Positions 14,135 through 21,777 of a DNA stretch of 64,000 nucleotides are shown piece after piece. The notes below the pieces were generated by a model. The model did not search any database. It was not told where the DNA came from and saw only the letters and a list, made by a program, of their open reading frames with translations. The DNA lies in assembly GCF_002269345.1 (NCBI RefSeq), contig NZ_CP022889.1, forward strand, positions 1,240,001 to 1,304,000, read 5' to 3'. A program made the translations under genes and the position numbers. The stretch is from Tsuneonella mangrovi (GTDB taxonomy: Bacteria > Pseudomonadota > Alphaproteobacteria > Sphingomonadales > Sphingomonadaceae). Numbering within the stretch: the stretch's first letter is position 1; every line of letters begins with the position of its first letter.

Positions 14135-14833
14135 TCAGCGAAGCGCGACCACGAAATGGTGGACTTCGCCAGCGAAGGCCACATTGATCGTCGCGACCTT
14201 TGCCCGGCGTGAAACGCGATCTGTCAGGAATGCACCGCCGTGGCTTCCATGCGGCGTGATCTCGCTCTCGCCCAGCATGGACGCGCGCAGCTGACGGGCC
14301 TGGTCCGATTCTTCGACCGCCTCTTCGTCGGCATATCTCTCGCCGGGAATACCCGCCTTGACCCCGGTCCGATCACTGTTGTCGCTCTTAGCTCCCGTCG
14401 TGAAATCCGTCGTGCTAGCGGCGTTTGCTCCGTTTGCACTGCCACCGGCCCCAAAGCCGGCGAAATTGGGAGCACTAGCAGCGCGGGCCAAGGTGCTGTC
14501 GCTTGTACCGTGGCTGCGAGACCGGCCCAACAGATCGTCGACGGTAGCAACGTTTACCGCCTTTTGGTCGACAGTGATCGAAATCGAGCTTGGCCCGAAC
14601 TGCTGCGAGGTATCGCTCCAGTTCGCGGCCACGATTCTGACGCTTAGGCGCTTGTCCTCGCGATCGGGGCTTACGTTGAGTGTGATCGCGCCCTTCACGC
14701 CCTTCGAGGTCAGCGTGTCGCCAGTTGCACCGTTTGTCGTTGATGTTTGGGTATCGCTCGGCTGACTGGCGGCCATCAGCGGTGCAGGGATTGCCAGCCC
14801 CAGGAGGGAAGCGGCGCAGAAAATTCTGATCAT
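14135..14833 (-). CDS. Exported protein of unknown function
   Basis: A 232-residue protein with a signal peptide (IFCAASLLGLAIPAPLMAA). The middle is low-complexity and rich in Ser, Thr, Ala, Gly and Asn (about residues 110-150), and the last 30 residues form hydrophobic beta-like stretches (KVATINVAFAGEVHHFVVAL). I recognise no family. It lies downstream of, and on the same strand as, the GH43 gene 14875-15879, 41 bases away, so the two may be cotranscribed. A surface or periplasmic accessory role is possible but unsupported. Confidence 0.6.
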   Translation of the reverse strand: MIRIFCAASLLGLAIPAPLMAASQPSDTQTSTTNGATGDTLTSKGVKGAITLNVSPDREDKRLSVRIVAANWSDTSQQFGPSSISITVDQKAVNVATVDDLLGRSRSHGTSDSTLARAASAPNFAGFGAGGSANGANAASTTDFTTGAKSDNSDRTGVKAGIPGERYADEEAVEESDQARQLRASMLGESEITPHGSHGGAFLTDRVSRRAKVATINVAFAGEVHHFVVALR

Positions 14834-14874
14834 GGTCTTTGCCTCTTTTGAACTTCGAGTGGCATGTCCGGCAA

Positions 14875-15879
14875 TCAGCCAGTGGGAGTCCCCTTGCCTC
14901 CGGGTGGAAGCGTCACGCCTTCACGCGTCTGGACGATCGGCTTCATGAGGCCATTTTTGTCGTAGCGCAGGTTCTCGACTGCGACCGAACGGCGGAATTG
15001 CATGCCCTTGACGCCATCGATTGTAAGCGTGCCGTTGTGGTAGAAGAAGTACCAACGCCCTTTGAATTTCGCGATGCCCGGGTGGATCGTGAAACTGTTG
15101 GTCGCCCTGCCGGTCAGTTCACCGCGAAATGTCCACGGCCCTTCAACCGACGGCGCGGTGGCGTAAGAGATGCGCTCGTTCTTCTGCTTGCCTTCGATGA
15201 TCGAAGCATAAGTCAGGTAATAAAGCTTTCCTCGCCTATGCAACCAGGGACCTTCCAGGTAGTTGGTGACATGCAGCTCCTGGGGCTCGCCATCCAGCTC
15301 GATCATGTTCGGCTTGAGCTTGGCGAGATAGAGGTTGGAATTGCCCCACGCGAGCCAGCCGGTCCCATCGTCGTCGATAAACACCGTAGGATCGATATCG
15401 CTCCAAGTGCGCCAAGTCGCCTTGTTGTCGAGAACGAGAGCCGAGCCGCGTGCATCATGGCAGGGGCCGACGGGCGAAGCGCATTGCGCCACCCCAATCG
15501 CCTTGCCCGGATCGCTCTTGTCGTGTTCGACCGTCATATAGAAGAAGAACTTGCCGTTCTTCTCGATCATCTGCGTCGCCCATGCTTCGCCAGACGCCCA
15601 TGCAAAGTCGGTCGGCTTCATTATCACGCCCCGGTTGGCCCAATGGCGCATATCCTTGGTCGAATATACGACCCAGTCATTCATCTTAAAGTTCTGGTCG
15701 CCTTCGTCGTGACCAGCATAGAGATAGAGCGTATCGCCCACTACCAGCGGTGCCGGATCGGCGGTGAACTCGTCGCGGAAAATCGGATTACAGCCAACAC
15801 AATCGGTCGAATTCGCAGAAGCTGAACCGGCAGCCATCAACAATGCAATCGACAGAGCCGAGTTCAAGAGCGTTCGCAT
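14875..15879 (-). CDS. GH43 glycosidase (third copy), exported
   Basis: A 334-residue beta-propeller glycosidase with a signal peptide (MRTLLNSALSIALLMAAGSASA). TADPAPLV carries the catalytic Asp, SDIDPTVFID the second Asp and NYLEGPWL the catalytic Glu. The YLYAGHDEGD and WASGEAWATQ patterns place it in a GH43 group apart from the two genes at 12013-14104, with arabinofuranosidase or xylosidase members. A Cys pair near the mature N-terminus (DCVGC) could form a disulfide. It is divergent from the IUNH-halogenase-GH29 operon, with a strong GTNNNAC palindrome in the 72-base gap. Confidence 0.86.
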   Translation of the reverse strand: MRTLLNSALSIALLMAAGSASANSTDCVGCNPIFRDEFTADPAPLVVGDTLYLYAGHDEGDQNFKMNDWVVYSTKDMRHWANRGVIMKPTDFAWASGEAWATQMIEKNGKFFFYMTVEHDKSDPGKAIGVAQCASPVGPCHDARGSALVLDNKATWRTWSDIDPTVFIDDDGTGWLAWGNSNLYLAKLKPNMIELDGEPQELHVTNYLEGPWLHRRGKLYYLTYASIIEGKQKNERISYATAPSVEGPWTFRGELTGRATNSFTIHPGIAKFKGRWYFFYHNGTLTIDGVKGMQFRRSVAVENLRYDKNGLMKPIVQTREGVTLPPGGKGTPTG

Positions 15880-15907
15880 GACAACCTTCCCACTTTTCCG
15901 GAAGGCT

Positions 15908-15924
15908 ATTTTGTCCTACAAAAT
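15908..15924. promoter_or_regulatory. Candidate GntR operator in the GH43/IUNH divergent promoter
   Basis: ATTTTGTCCTACAAAAT at 15908-15924 has perfect seven-base arms (ATTTTGT / ACAAAAT) around CCT and contains TTGTCCTACAA, which matches the FadR-subfamily pattern TNGTNNNACNA. It lies midway in the 72-base gap and could control both directions. Assignment to the local GntR protein is inferred. Confidence 0.6.
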
Positions 15925-15951
15925 ATGTCAAGCGAGAGGAGATAAGCAATC

Positions 15952-17010
15952 ATGTCAAAGGATGTGGCTTGTGCCACCGCGGTCCATCGGCGAAATTTCC
16001 TCGCCTCAGTCGGATTTCTTGCCGGACAATTAATCTGTCCGGTGTCATTCGCAAAGTCGCCTAGACCTCGCCAGAGGGTCATCATCGACAACGATTTTTC
16101 GGGCGACCCCGACGGTCTGTTCCAGCTAGCACACCACTTGCTTTCTCCATCAATAGCAATCCCCTTCGTAATCGGATCGCACATACATCGAGACGATTTC
16201 CTCGATCACTCAGAACTGCAAGCCGACAATGCCGCCGCGCGTGCGCATGCTTTGGTCGCGGCGATGAAACTTGCTCGCGCGCCGGAGATTCTGGCCGGAC
16301 GAAATGCATCCCCAGTGCCAAGCGCAAGACCGCAACGCACTGTTGTAACCGATCGGATCATTGCCGAAGCCAATCGCTCGGACACTTCCGTACCGCTAGT
16401 TTATGCAGCTGGCGCCGGACTGACCGAGTTGGCAGAAGCTGTGCGCATAGCCCCCAGCATCGGCCGAAGGATAAGGCTGGTGTGGATCGGCGGGATGGAG
16501 TGGCCGCAGCTCACCGCCCCTGCGCTGCTCAAAACCGCGCCGGAGTACAACATGACGATCGACCTCGCAGCCGTGCGGACGATCTTCAATGCCAGCGATA
16601 TCGAAATCTGGCAGGTGCCACGCAACGTCTATCGGCTGGCAGTGGTGTCGATGGCAGAGCTGCGAGCAAGGCTGGCAGAAGCCGGCTCGCTCGGCTCGTT
16701 CCTAGTCACCTCTCTGGATAGTGTCCGCTCGAGGTGGGACGATCAGATGGGCGAGACGTACATCCTTGGCGATTCCCCGCTCGTGACACTGACGGCGCTT
16801 CTCAGCGCGTTCGAACCGGATACTTCGTCGAGCAGCTATGTGGTTCGTTCGACACCGCTTATTGCGGCGAACGGAAGTTACATTCTGCAAGCAAGTGGCC
16901 GGCCAATGCGCGTCTACCGCTCGATTGACACGCGGCTGACCTTTGCCGACATGTTCGCGAAGTTTGCAGCTTTGGGTCAAGGTAAGGGAACGAGCCAAGC
17001 CGATGGATAG
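15952..17010 (+). CDS. Exported nucleoside-hydrolase-like protein
   Basis: A 352-residue protein with a Tat-type leader (VHRRNFLASVGFLAG). After the leader comes IIDNDFSGDPDG, resembling the calcium-binding DTDPGxDD motif of inosine-uridine nucleoside hydrolases but with Pro in place of the last Asp. VYAAGAGLTELAEAV and a later VTLTALLSAFEPD stretch also fit that fold. Nucleoside hydrolases cleave N-ribosides, and relatives in glycan loci act on other furanosides, so a furanoside or glycoside substrate outside the cytoplasm is possible. GAGAGGAGA precedes the start, and the gene overlaps the halogenase gene by 8 bases. Confidence 0.72.
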   Translation: MSKDVACATAVHRRNFLASVGFLAGQLICPVSFAKSPRPRQRVIIDNDFSGDPDGLFQLAHHLLSPSIAIPFVIGSHIHRDDFLDHSELQADNAAARAHALVAAMKLARAPEILAGRNASPVPSARPQRTVVTDRIIAEANRSDTSVPLVYAAGAGLTELAEAVRIAPSIGRRIRLVWIGGMEWPQLTAPALLKTAPEYNMTIDLAAVRTIFNASDIEIWQVPRNVYRLAVVSMAELRARLAEAGSLGSFLVTSLDSVRSRWDDQMGETYILGDSPLVTLTALLSAFEPDTSSSSYVVRSTPLIAANGSYILQASGRPMRVYRSIDTRLTFADMFAKFAALGQGKGTSQADG

Positions 17011-18553
17011 ACGACCGACCAGCCGAGACGCCGACGCGGTGACGCGAGTTGTAATCGTCGGCGGCGGGACCGCCGGTTGGATGGCGGCTACCGCACTTTC
17101 CCGATTCTTCGGCTCCTCTACCTGTTCGATCACGTTGGTCGAATCCGATGCGATTGGCACCGTCGGAGTTGGGGAGGCGACAATCCCGCCGATCGTCGGT
17201 TTCAACTCGATGATGGGGATTCCCGAAGAAGAATTCATGCGCGAAACGCGCGCGACCTATAAGACCGCGATCGAGTTCGTGGGTTGGGGCAGCCCAAACA
17301 GCCGATACATGCATCCATTCGGTGCCTTTGGGCAGGACTTTCACGGGATCCCGTTTCATCAGCTTTGGTACAGCGCAAGATCGCGACAAAAGAGCGGACA
17401 ATTCGACGAGTATTCGATGAGTGCGGCGGCCGCTCGCGCAGGTCGCTTTGCCAAGCCAGGACGGAACGAACAAACACCCTTGGCTCACATCGGCTACGCG
17501 TTTCACTTCGATGCCACTCTCTATGCGGCATACTTGCGTCGACGCGCAGAGCATCAGGGCGTCAAACGGCAGGAAGGTCGCATCGTCAAAGTCCACCGCA
17601 ACGGCGAGAGTGGCGATGTAGCGTCAGTTGAGCTTGAAGACGGAACCGGAATCGATGGCGATATCTTCCTCGATTGTTCCGGATTCCGCGGACTTCTGAT
17701 CGAAGAGGCGCTCGAAACAGGCTACGAAGACTGGAGCCAATGGCTGCCGATGGATCGGGCATTGGCGATGCCCACCTCCAATGTAGGTGCCCTGCATCCT
17801 CACACCCGGGCAACAGCCCATGCAGCAGGCTGGCAATGGCGCATCCCGTTGCAGCACCGCACCGGCAATGGCCACGTGTTCTGTAGTTCCTACATGGATG
17901 CCGACGAAGCTGAACGCATCCTCATGGAAAACGTCGACGGCGAGGCACTTGCCGAGCCACGCCTCCTCAAGTTCTCGACCGGAATGCGCAAGAAGGCATG
18001 GAACCACAACGTGATCTCGTTGGGGCTTTCGTCCGGTTTTATCGAACCGCTGGAATCCACAAGCATCCACTTGATCCAGCAAGGCGTCCTGCGATTCGTA
18101 GCCCTTTTCCCGGAAAGGCGGATCAACCCGGCCGAGCGCGACGAGTACAACGCCAATTTACGCCAGACCTATGAATACGTGCGCGATTTCGTGATCATGC
18201 ACTACAAGGCCAACCGGAGAGAGGATAGCGAGTTCTGGCGTGCGATGCAGGCGATGGAGGTTCCGGACTCGCTCCAACATCGGCTCGACTTGTGGCAAGT
18301 CCATGGGCGGATTTTCCCTAAGGAAGCGGACATTTTCGTGACCCCGAGTTGGGCGGCAGTACTGTTTGGGCAAGAGGTTTGGCCTGAGCGACCGGACCAG
18401 GTGGTCGACGGGCTGGTCGTGGAGCATGTCGACAAGGCACTCGACGACATCCATACCGCTTATCGCGGGACCGCAGCGCGCCTGCCGACGCACGAAGAAT
18501 ACCTTCGCAAGATCGGCGCGTGGTCTGATCGCGCAGACGCGCGTCCCGATTGA
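17003..18553 (+). CDS. Flavin-dependent tryptophan-halogenase-family protein
   Basis: A 516-residue protein of the tryptophan halogenase family. VVIVGGGTAGWMAA (residues about 16-29) binds FAD, GVGEATIPPI follows, Lys87 in ATYKTAIEF aligns with the conserved halogenase lysine, and WQWRIPLQHR matches the WxWxIP signature. These enzymes use FADH2 and oxygen to halogenate aromatic rings. Copies in sphingomonad and Caulobacter carbohydrate loci are common but their true reaction is unknown to me. The ATG at 17003 overlaps the stop of the previous gene, so the earlier in-frame ATG at 16943 is rejected. No flavin reductase is nearby. Confidence 0.85.
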   Translation: MDRRPTSRDADAVTRVVIVGGGTAGWMAATALSRFFGSSTCSITLVESDAIGTVGVGEATIPPIVGFNSMMGIPEEEFMRETRATYKTAIEFVGWGSPNSRYMHPFGAFGQDFHGIPFHQLWYSARSRQKSGQFDEYSMSAAAARAGRFAKPGRNEQTPLAHIGYAFHFDATLYAAYLRRRAEHQGVKRQEGRIVKVHRNGESGDVASVELEDGTGIDGDIFLDCSGFRGLLIEEALETGYEDWSQWLPMDRALAMPTSNVGALHPHTRATAHAAGWQWRIPLQHRTGNGHVFCSSYMDADEAERILMENVDGEALAEPRLLKFSTGMRKKAWNHNVISLGLSSGFIEPLESTSIHLIQQGVLRFVALFPERRINPAERDEYNANLRQTYEYVRDFVIMHYKANRREDSEFWRAMQAMEVPDSLQHRLDLWQVHGRIFPKEADIFVTPSWAAVLFGQEVWPERPDQVVDGLVVEHVDKALDDIHTAYRGTAARLPTHEEYLRKIGAWSDRADARPD

Positions 18554-18560
18554 TCGTTCG

Positions 18561-20195
18561 ATGAACTCAATCAAGACCAGTAGGCGAGATTTTCTTGGTG
18601 GCCTCTCTGCAGGTCTCGGAGCCTCCCACATATCAACGACAGCACTTGGCGCCGAAGCTCCTGTTTTTGAGCCAACCTGGGCATCGCTTACCAGCAAGTT
18701 CGCAGTTCCAGATTGGTTTCGCGACGCTAAGTTCGGCATCTGGGCACACTGGGGGCCGCAGTGCGTACCAATGGCAGGCGATTGGTACGGACGACGCATG
18801 TACCTCCAAGGTGACTGGAAATACCGCCATCACCTGAAACACTACGGGCATCCGAGCCGGACAGGCTACGTCGACCTGCTGGACGGTTGGACTGCCGAAC
18901 GTTGGGAGCCGGAAAAGCTGCTCGATCTCTACCAGAGGGCAGGTGCGAAGTATTTCATGGCGCTTGCGGTTCACCACGACAACTTCGACACTTTCGCGTC
19001 GACTCATCACCCGTGGAATGCGACGCGGATCGGCCCGAAACGGGATGTAGTCGGCACTTGGGAGAGGTTGGTTCGCGAGCGAGGGATGAAATTTGCGATC
19101 TCCAACCACGGCTCGCACGCCTGGCACTGGTTCCAGCCCGCCTATGGTTATGATCCCGAGGGGCCGCTGAAAGGCGCTCGCTACGACGCGTGGCGCCTGA
19201 CAAAGTCAGACGGCAGGGGCAAATCGTGGGAGGGGTTGGACCCACAAGCACTCTACACTGGGCGTAGCATGCCATTGCCGCCCGGTATGACTTCGATCAA
19301 ACAAGCCAATGATTGGCATGAAGCGCACGATCGCGTCTGGACAGAAGCTTCGCCGCCGCACAACCCCTACTTCGCTGAACTCTGGAAGGCACGAGCGATC
19401 GATGCGATCGACCGCTATCGCCCAGACCTGCTTTATTTCGACGACACTGGCGACCTTCCGCTTGGCCAGGCCGGGCTCGATGTAACTGCGCATCTTTATA
19501 ATCGAGGGATCGAATGGCACGGCGTACCCAACCAAGTTGCCGCTACCGCCAAGGAATTGCCGCCTGAAAAGGCTGCAGCAGTGATAGACGATGTCGAACG
19601 CGGGAATCTTTCAGAGATTGCTAAGGAACCATGGCAGTCTGATACCTGCATCGGGGACTGGTTCTATGACGAAGGCGTTTACATGCGCCACGAATACAAG
19701 ACCGCAACTACCGTCATCCACCGGCTATGCGATACCGTCTCCAAGAACGGCAACCTCATGCTGAGCATACCGATCCGGCCAGACGGGATGCTCGATGCGG
19801 ATGAACACGCGATCCTCGATCAGATCGGCGACTGGATGCAAATCAACTCCGAGGCGATTTTTGGCTCGAGACCTGCGCCGATTTTTGGGGAAGGACCAAC
19901 GAAAGTTCCGGGCGGGATGATGGACGAGCATTCGAACGAGCCGTTCACGGCAGCCGACATTCGCTATACCCGCAAGGATGATGATCTCTACGCAATCGCA
20001 CTCGGCCTTCCCGCAGACCGCAAAGTCCGCTTGAATGCGATAGATACAAGCGCAGTCCAGTTTGTCAGGCTACTGGGAGAAGCGGCACCGCTTCCATTCA
20101 GGCGAGAAGCGGGCGGATTAACAATCGAACTACCAGACAATTTGTCTCGGTCCCACGCGCTGGTGTTCCATTTGCCTTCGGTTCTTAGGAATTGA
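18561..20195 (+). CDS. GH29 alpha-L-fucosidase, Tat-exported
   Basis: A 544-residue enzyme with a Tat signal (SIKTSRRDFLGGLSAGL). GH29 marks are AKFGIWAHWGPQCVP, YFMALAVHHDNFDTF and Asp294 in LLYFDDTGDLP, the likely nucleophile. It would release alpha-L-fucose, or in some relatives other alpha-L-sugars, from glycans such as xyloglucan or arabinogalactan protein. The ATG at 18561 is 7 bases after the halogenase stop; the frame is open further upstream but only inside the halogenase gene. Last gene of the operon that starts at 15952. Confidence 0.9.
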   Translation: MNSIKTSRRDFLGGLSAGLGASHISTTALGAEAPVFEPTWASLTSKFAVPDWFRDAKFGIWAHWGPQCVPMAGDWYGRRMYLQGDWKYRHHLKHYGHPSRTGYVDLLDGWTAERWEPEKLLDLYQRAGAKYFMALAVHHDNFDTFASTHHPWNATRIGPKRDVVGTWERLVRERGMKFAISNHGSHAWHWFQPAYGYDPEGPLKGARYDAWRLTKSDGRGKSWEGLDPQALYTGRSMPLPPGMTSIKQANDWHEAHDRVWTEASPPHNPYFAELWKARAIDAIDRYRPDLLYFDDTGDLPLGQAGLDVTAHLYNRGIEWHGVPNQVAATAKELPPEKAAAVIDDVERGNLSEIAKEPWQSDTCIGDWFYDEGVYMRHEYKTATTVIHRLCDTVSKNGNLMLSIPIRPDGMLDADEHAILDQIGDWMQINSEAIFGSRPAPIFGEGPTKVPGGMMDEHSNEPFTAADIRYTRKDDDLYAIALGLPADRKVRLNAIDTSAVQFVRLLGEAAPLPFRREAGGLTIELPDNLSRSHALVFHLPSVLRN

Positions 20196-20288
20196 AAAGC
20201 GATTAAATAAATCGAACCTTGCGCAGAATCGGACCGCGAAACACTCCTAACTGCCGTTCTCTTAGTCCATGCTGTGGGCAATCCATTC

Positions 20289-21521
20289 CTAATCCCCACC
20301 ATATTGGGCCGGTGGCGGAGTTTGCGAAAGGTGATGGATCAGCTCCACTTCGGCCTCACGGTATGGTCGTCCGTCGCGGTAGAGGACATCGTGAAACCAT
20401 ACCGACGGTTCGCTCAGGACATAGGGACGTTCCCAGCTGTCCCAAGGTAGCCATGTTTGCTCTTTTCCTCTCACGAACCCCCAGTTGAACATGGCAACAT
20501 CGTGCTTCCAGCCGACCGGTAGCGATCCATCGAATGTCGAGCCCGCGCCACGTGCCATGTACTCCGTGCAAAACACCGGGCGGCCGTACGTCTCGAGTTG
20601 CTTTATGCGAGCCCGCATGCTCTCGGGCCATCCATAGTCATGGAAACTAATGACGTCAGATTGGGCGAGCTGGATCTTTTCCATAGGGATCAGCTGCTCG
20701 GGATCCGACCAATCGGCCACATAGCCTCCCCAGACGCCGCTCGTAAGCGGTTGCTCAGGGTCGACGCTGCGAGCCCATTCAAATACTTCCGGAAGTAGCT
20801 TTTCTACCAGCTGCACCTTGTCAGATGGTTGCCCAGGGTACTGGCTCGCGAGGTTGTCCGGTTCGTTCCAAAGATCCCAGCCAAGAATGCGCTTGTCGTG
20901 CGCGAACGTGCCGATGATGCCCTTCACATAGGCTTCCAGCCGCGGAATCTGTGCTGGATCCTGAAGCGCATCCGTGCCCGGAGACTGAACCCATCCAGAG
21001 TTATGGACACCAGGTATTGGGGGATGCTGTGGCCCCAGCTTGGGATGCGGATCCCAACAGCTATCGAAAAGCACGAACAAGATCTTGATGTGATGCCGGT
21101 CGGCAATGTCGAGTAGGGTGTTCATTCTCTTCACCAGGCCCGCACGATCCTGCCGCCAAAGCAGGTCGTGCAGGAAGACGCGCATGCTGGTCATCCCGAT
21201 CTGCTGCGCCCAGCCGAATTCCTTGTCGATCTCAACCGGATCGAAGGTGTCGGCTTGCCACATCTCCAACTGGTTGATCGCGTTCGAGGGTAAGTAGTTT
21301 GCGCCCACGTGCCATTGCTGTGCGGCATACCATTGTTGAGCTTGCTCGGGGGTCCAACGGTCCCGCGCATGAGCCGCAGGTGAGGCAATCAATACAATGA
21401 GCAAGGCGATGAGGGTCGGGAATAACCTAACGGGAGGCAGTCCAATGGGTTTGGCGCAAAGGCCAACGGCCCGGTCGTGCAGCAATGGGAATAGGGTCAG
21501 TCGATCACGATAGTCCACCAT
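20289..21521 (-). CDS. Clan GH-A (GH5-like) glycosidase, membrane-targeted
   Basis: A TIM-barrel glycosidase of the cellulase/mannanase clan. GWDLWNEPDN carries the likely acid/base Glu, VFCTEYMARG the likely nucleophile Glu, and MRVFLHDLLWRQD and VISFHDYGW are clan-typical. A hydrophobic stretch (LFPTLIALLIVLIASPAAHA) is a signal or anchor. The start is uncertain: an ATG at 21521 gives a 34-residue lead before the hydrophobic part, and the frame runs back to an ATG at 21590. It is convergent with the GH29 gene. Substrate is unknown; neighbours suggest a plant side-chain glycan. Confidence 0.8.
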   Translation of the reverse strand: MVDYRDRLTLFPLLHDRAVGLCAKPIGLPPVRLFPTLIALLIVLIASPAAHARDRWTPEQAQQWYAAQQWHVGANYLPSNAINQLEMWQADTFDPVEIDKEFGWAQQIGMTSMRVFLHDLLWRQDRAGLVKRMNTLLDIADRHHIKILFVLFDSCWDPHPKLGPQHPPIPGVHNSGWVQSPGTDALQDPAQIPRLEAYVKGIIGTFAHDKRILGWDLWNEPDNLASQYPGQPSDKVQLVEKLLPEVFEWARSVDPEQPLTSGVWGGYVADWSDPEQLIPMEKIQLAQSDVISFHDYGWPESMRARIKQLETYGRPVFCTEYMARGAGSTFDGSLPVGWKHDVAMFNWGFVRGKEQTWLPWDSWERPYVLSEPSVWFHDVLYRDGRPYREAEVELIHHLSQTPPPAQYGGD

Positions 21522-21777
21522 TCCAACCAATCCCCCCAAATAGTTCGCATTCGGTTGCGAGCATCCGGGACCTAGCATTGGAGAGATCAAGCCGCCACAA
21601 ACAAGAGATCGGAACCTGGATCTTCGCCAATGCGGCCATTCCGCTTCTGGGCCATTTGCGGACTGTCGGCCTTTGGTTCTCAGGGCTGAGAATGTAGAAT
21701 GTCCGCAATTGGGTCTCTAGCTAAACGTCACTTCGGGTGAAGATCCTGGTTCTGACAGGTCGTAATTGGAGCTCCTC

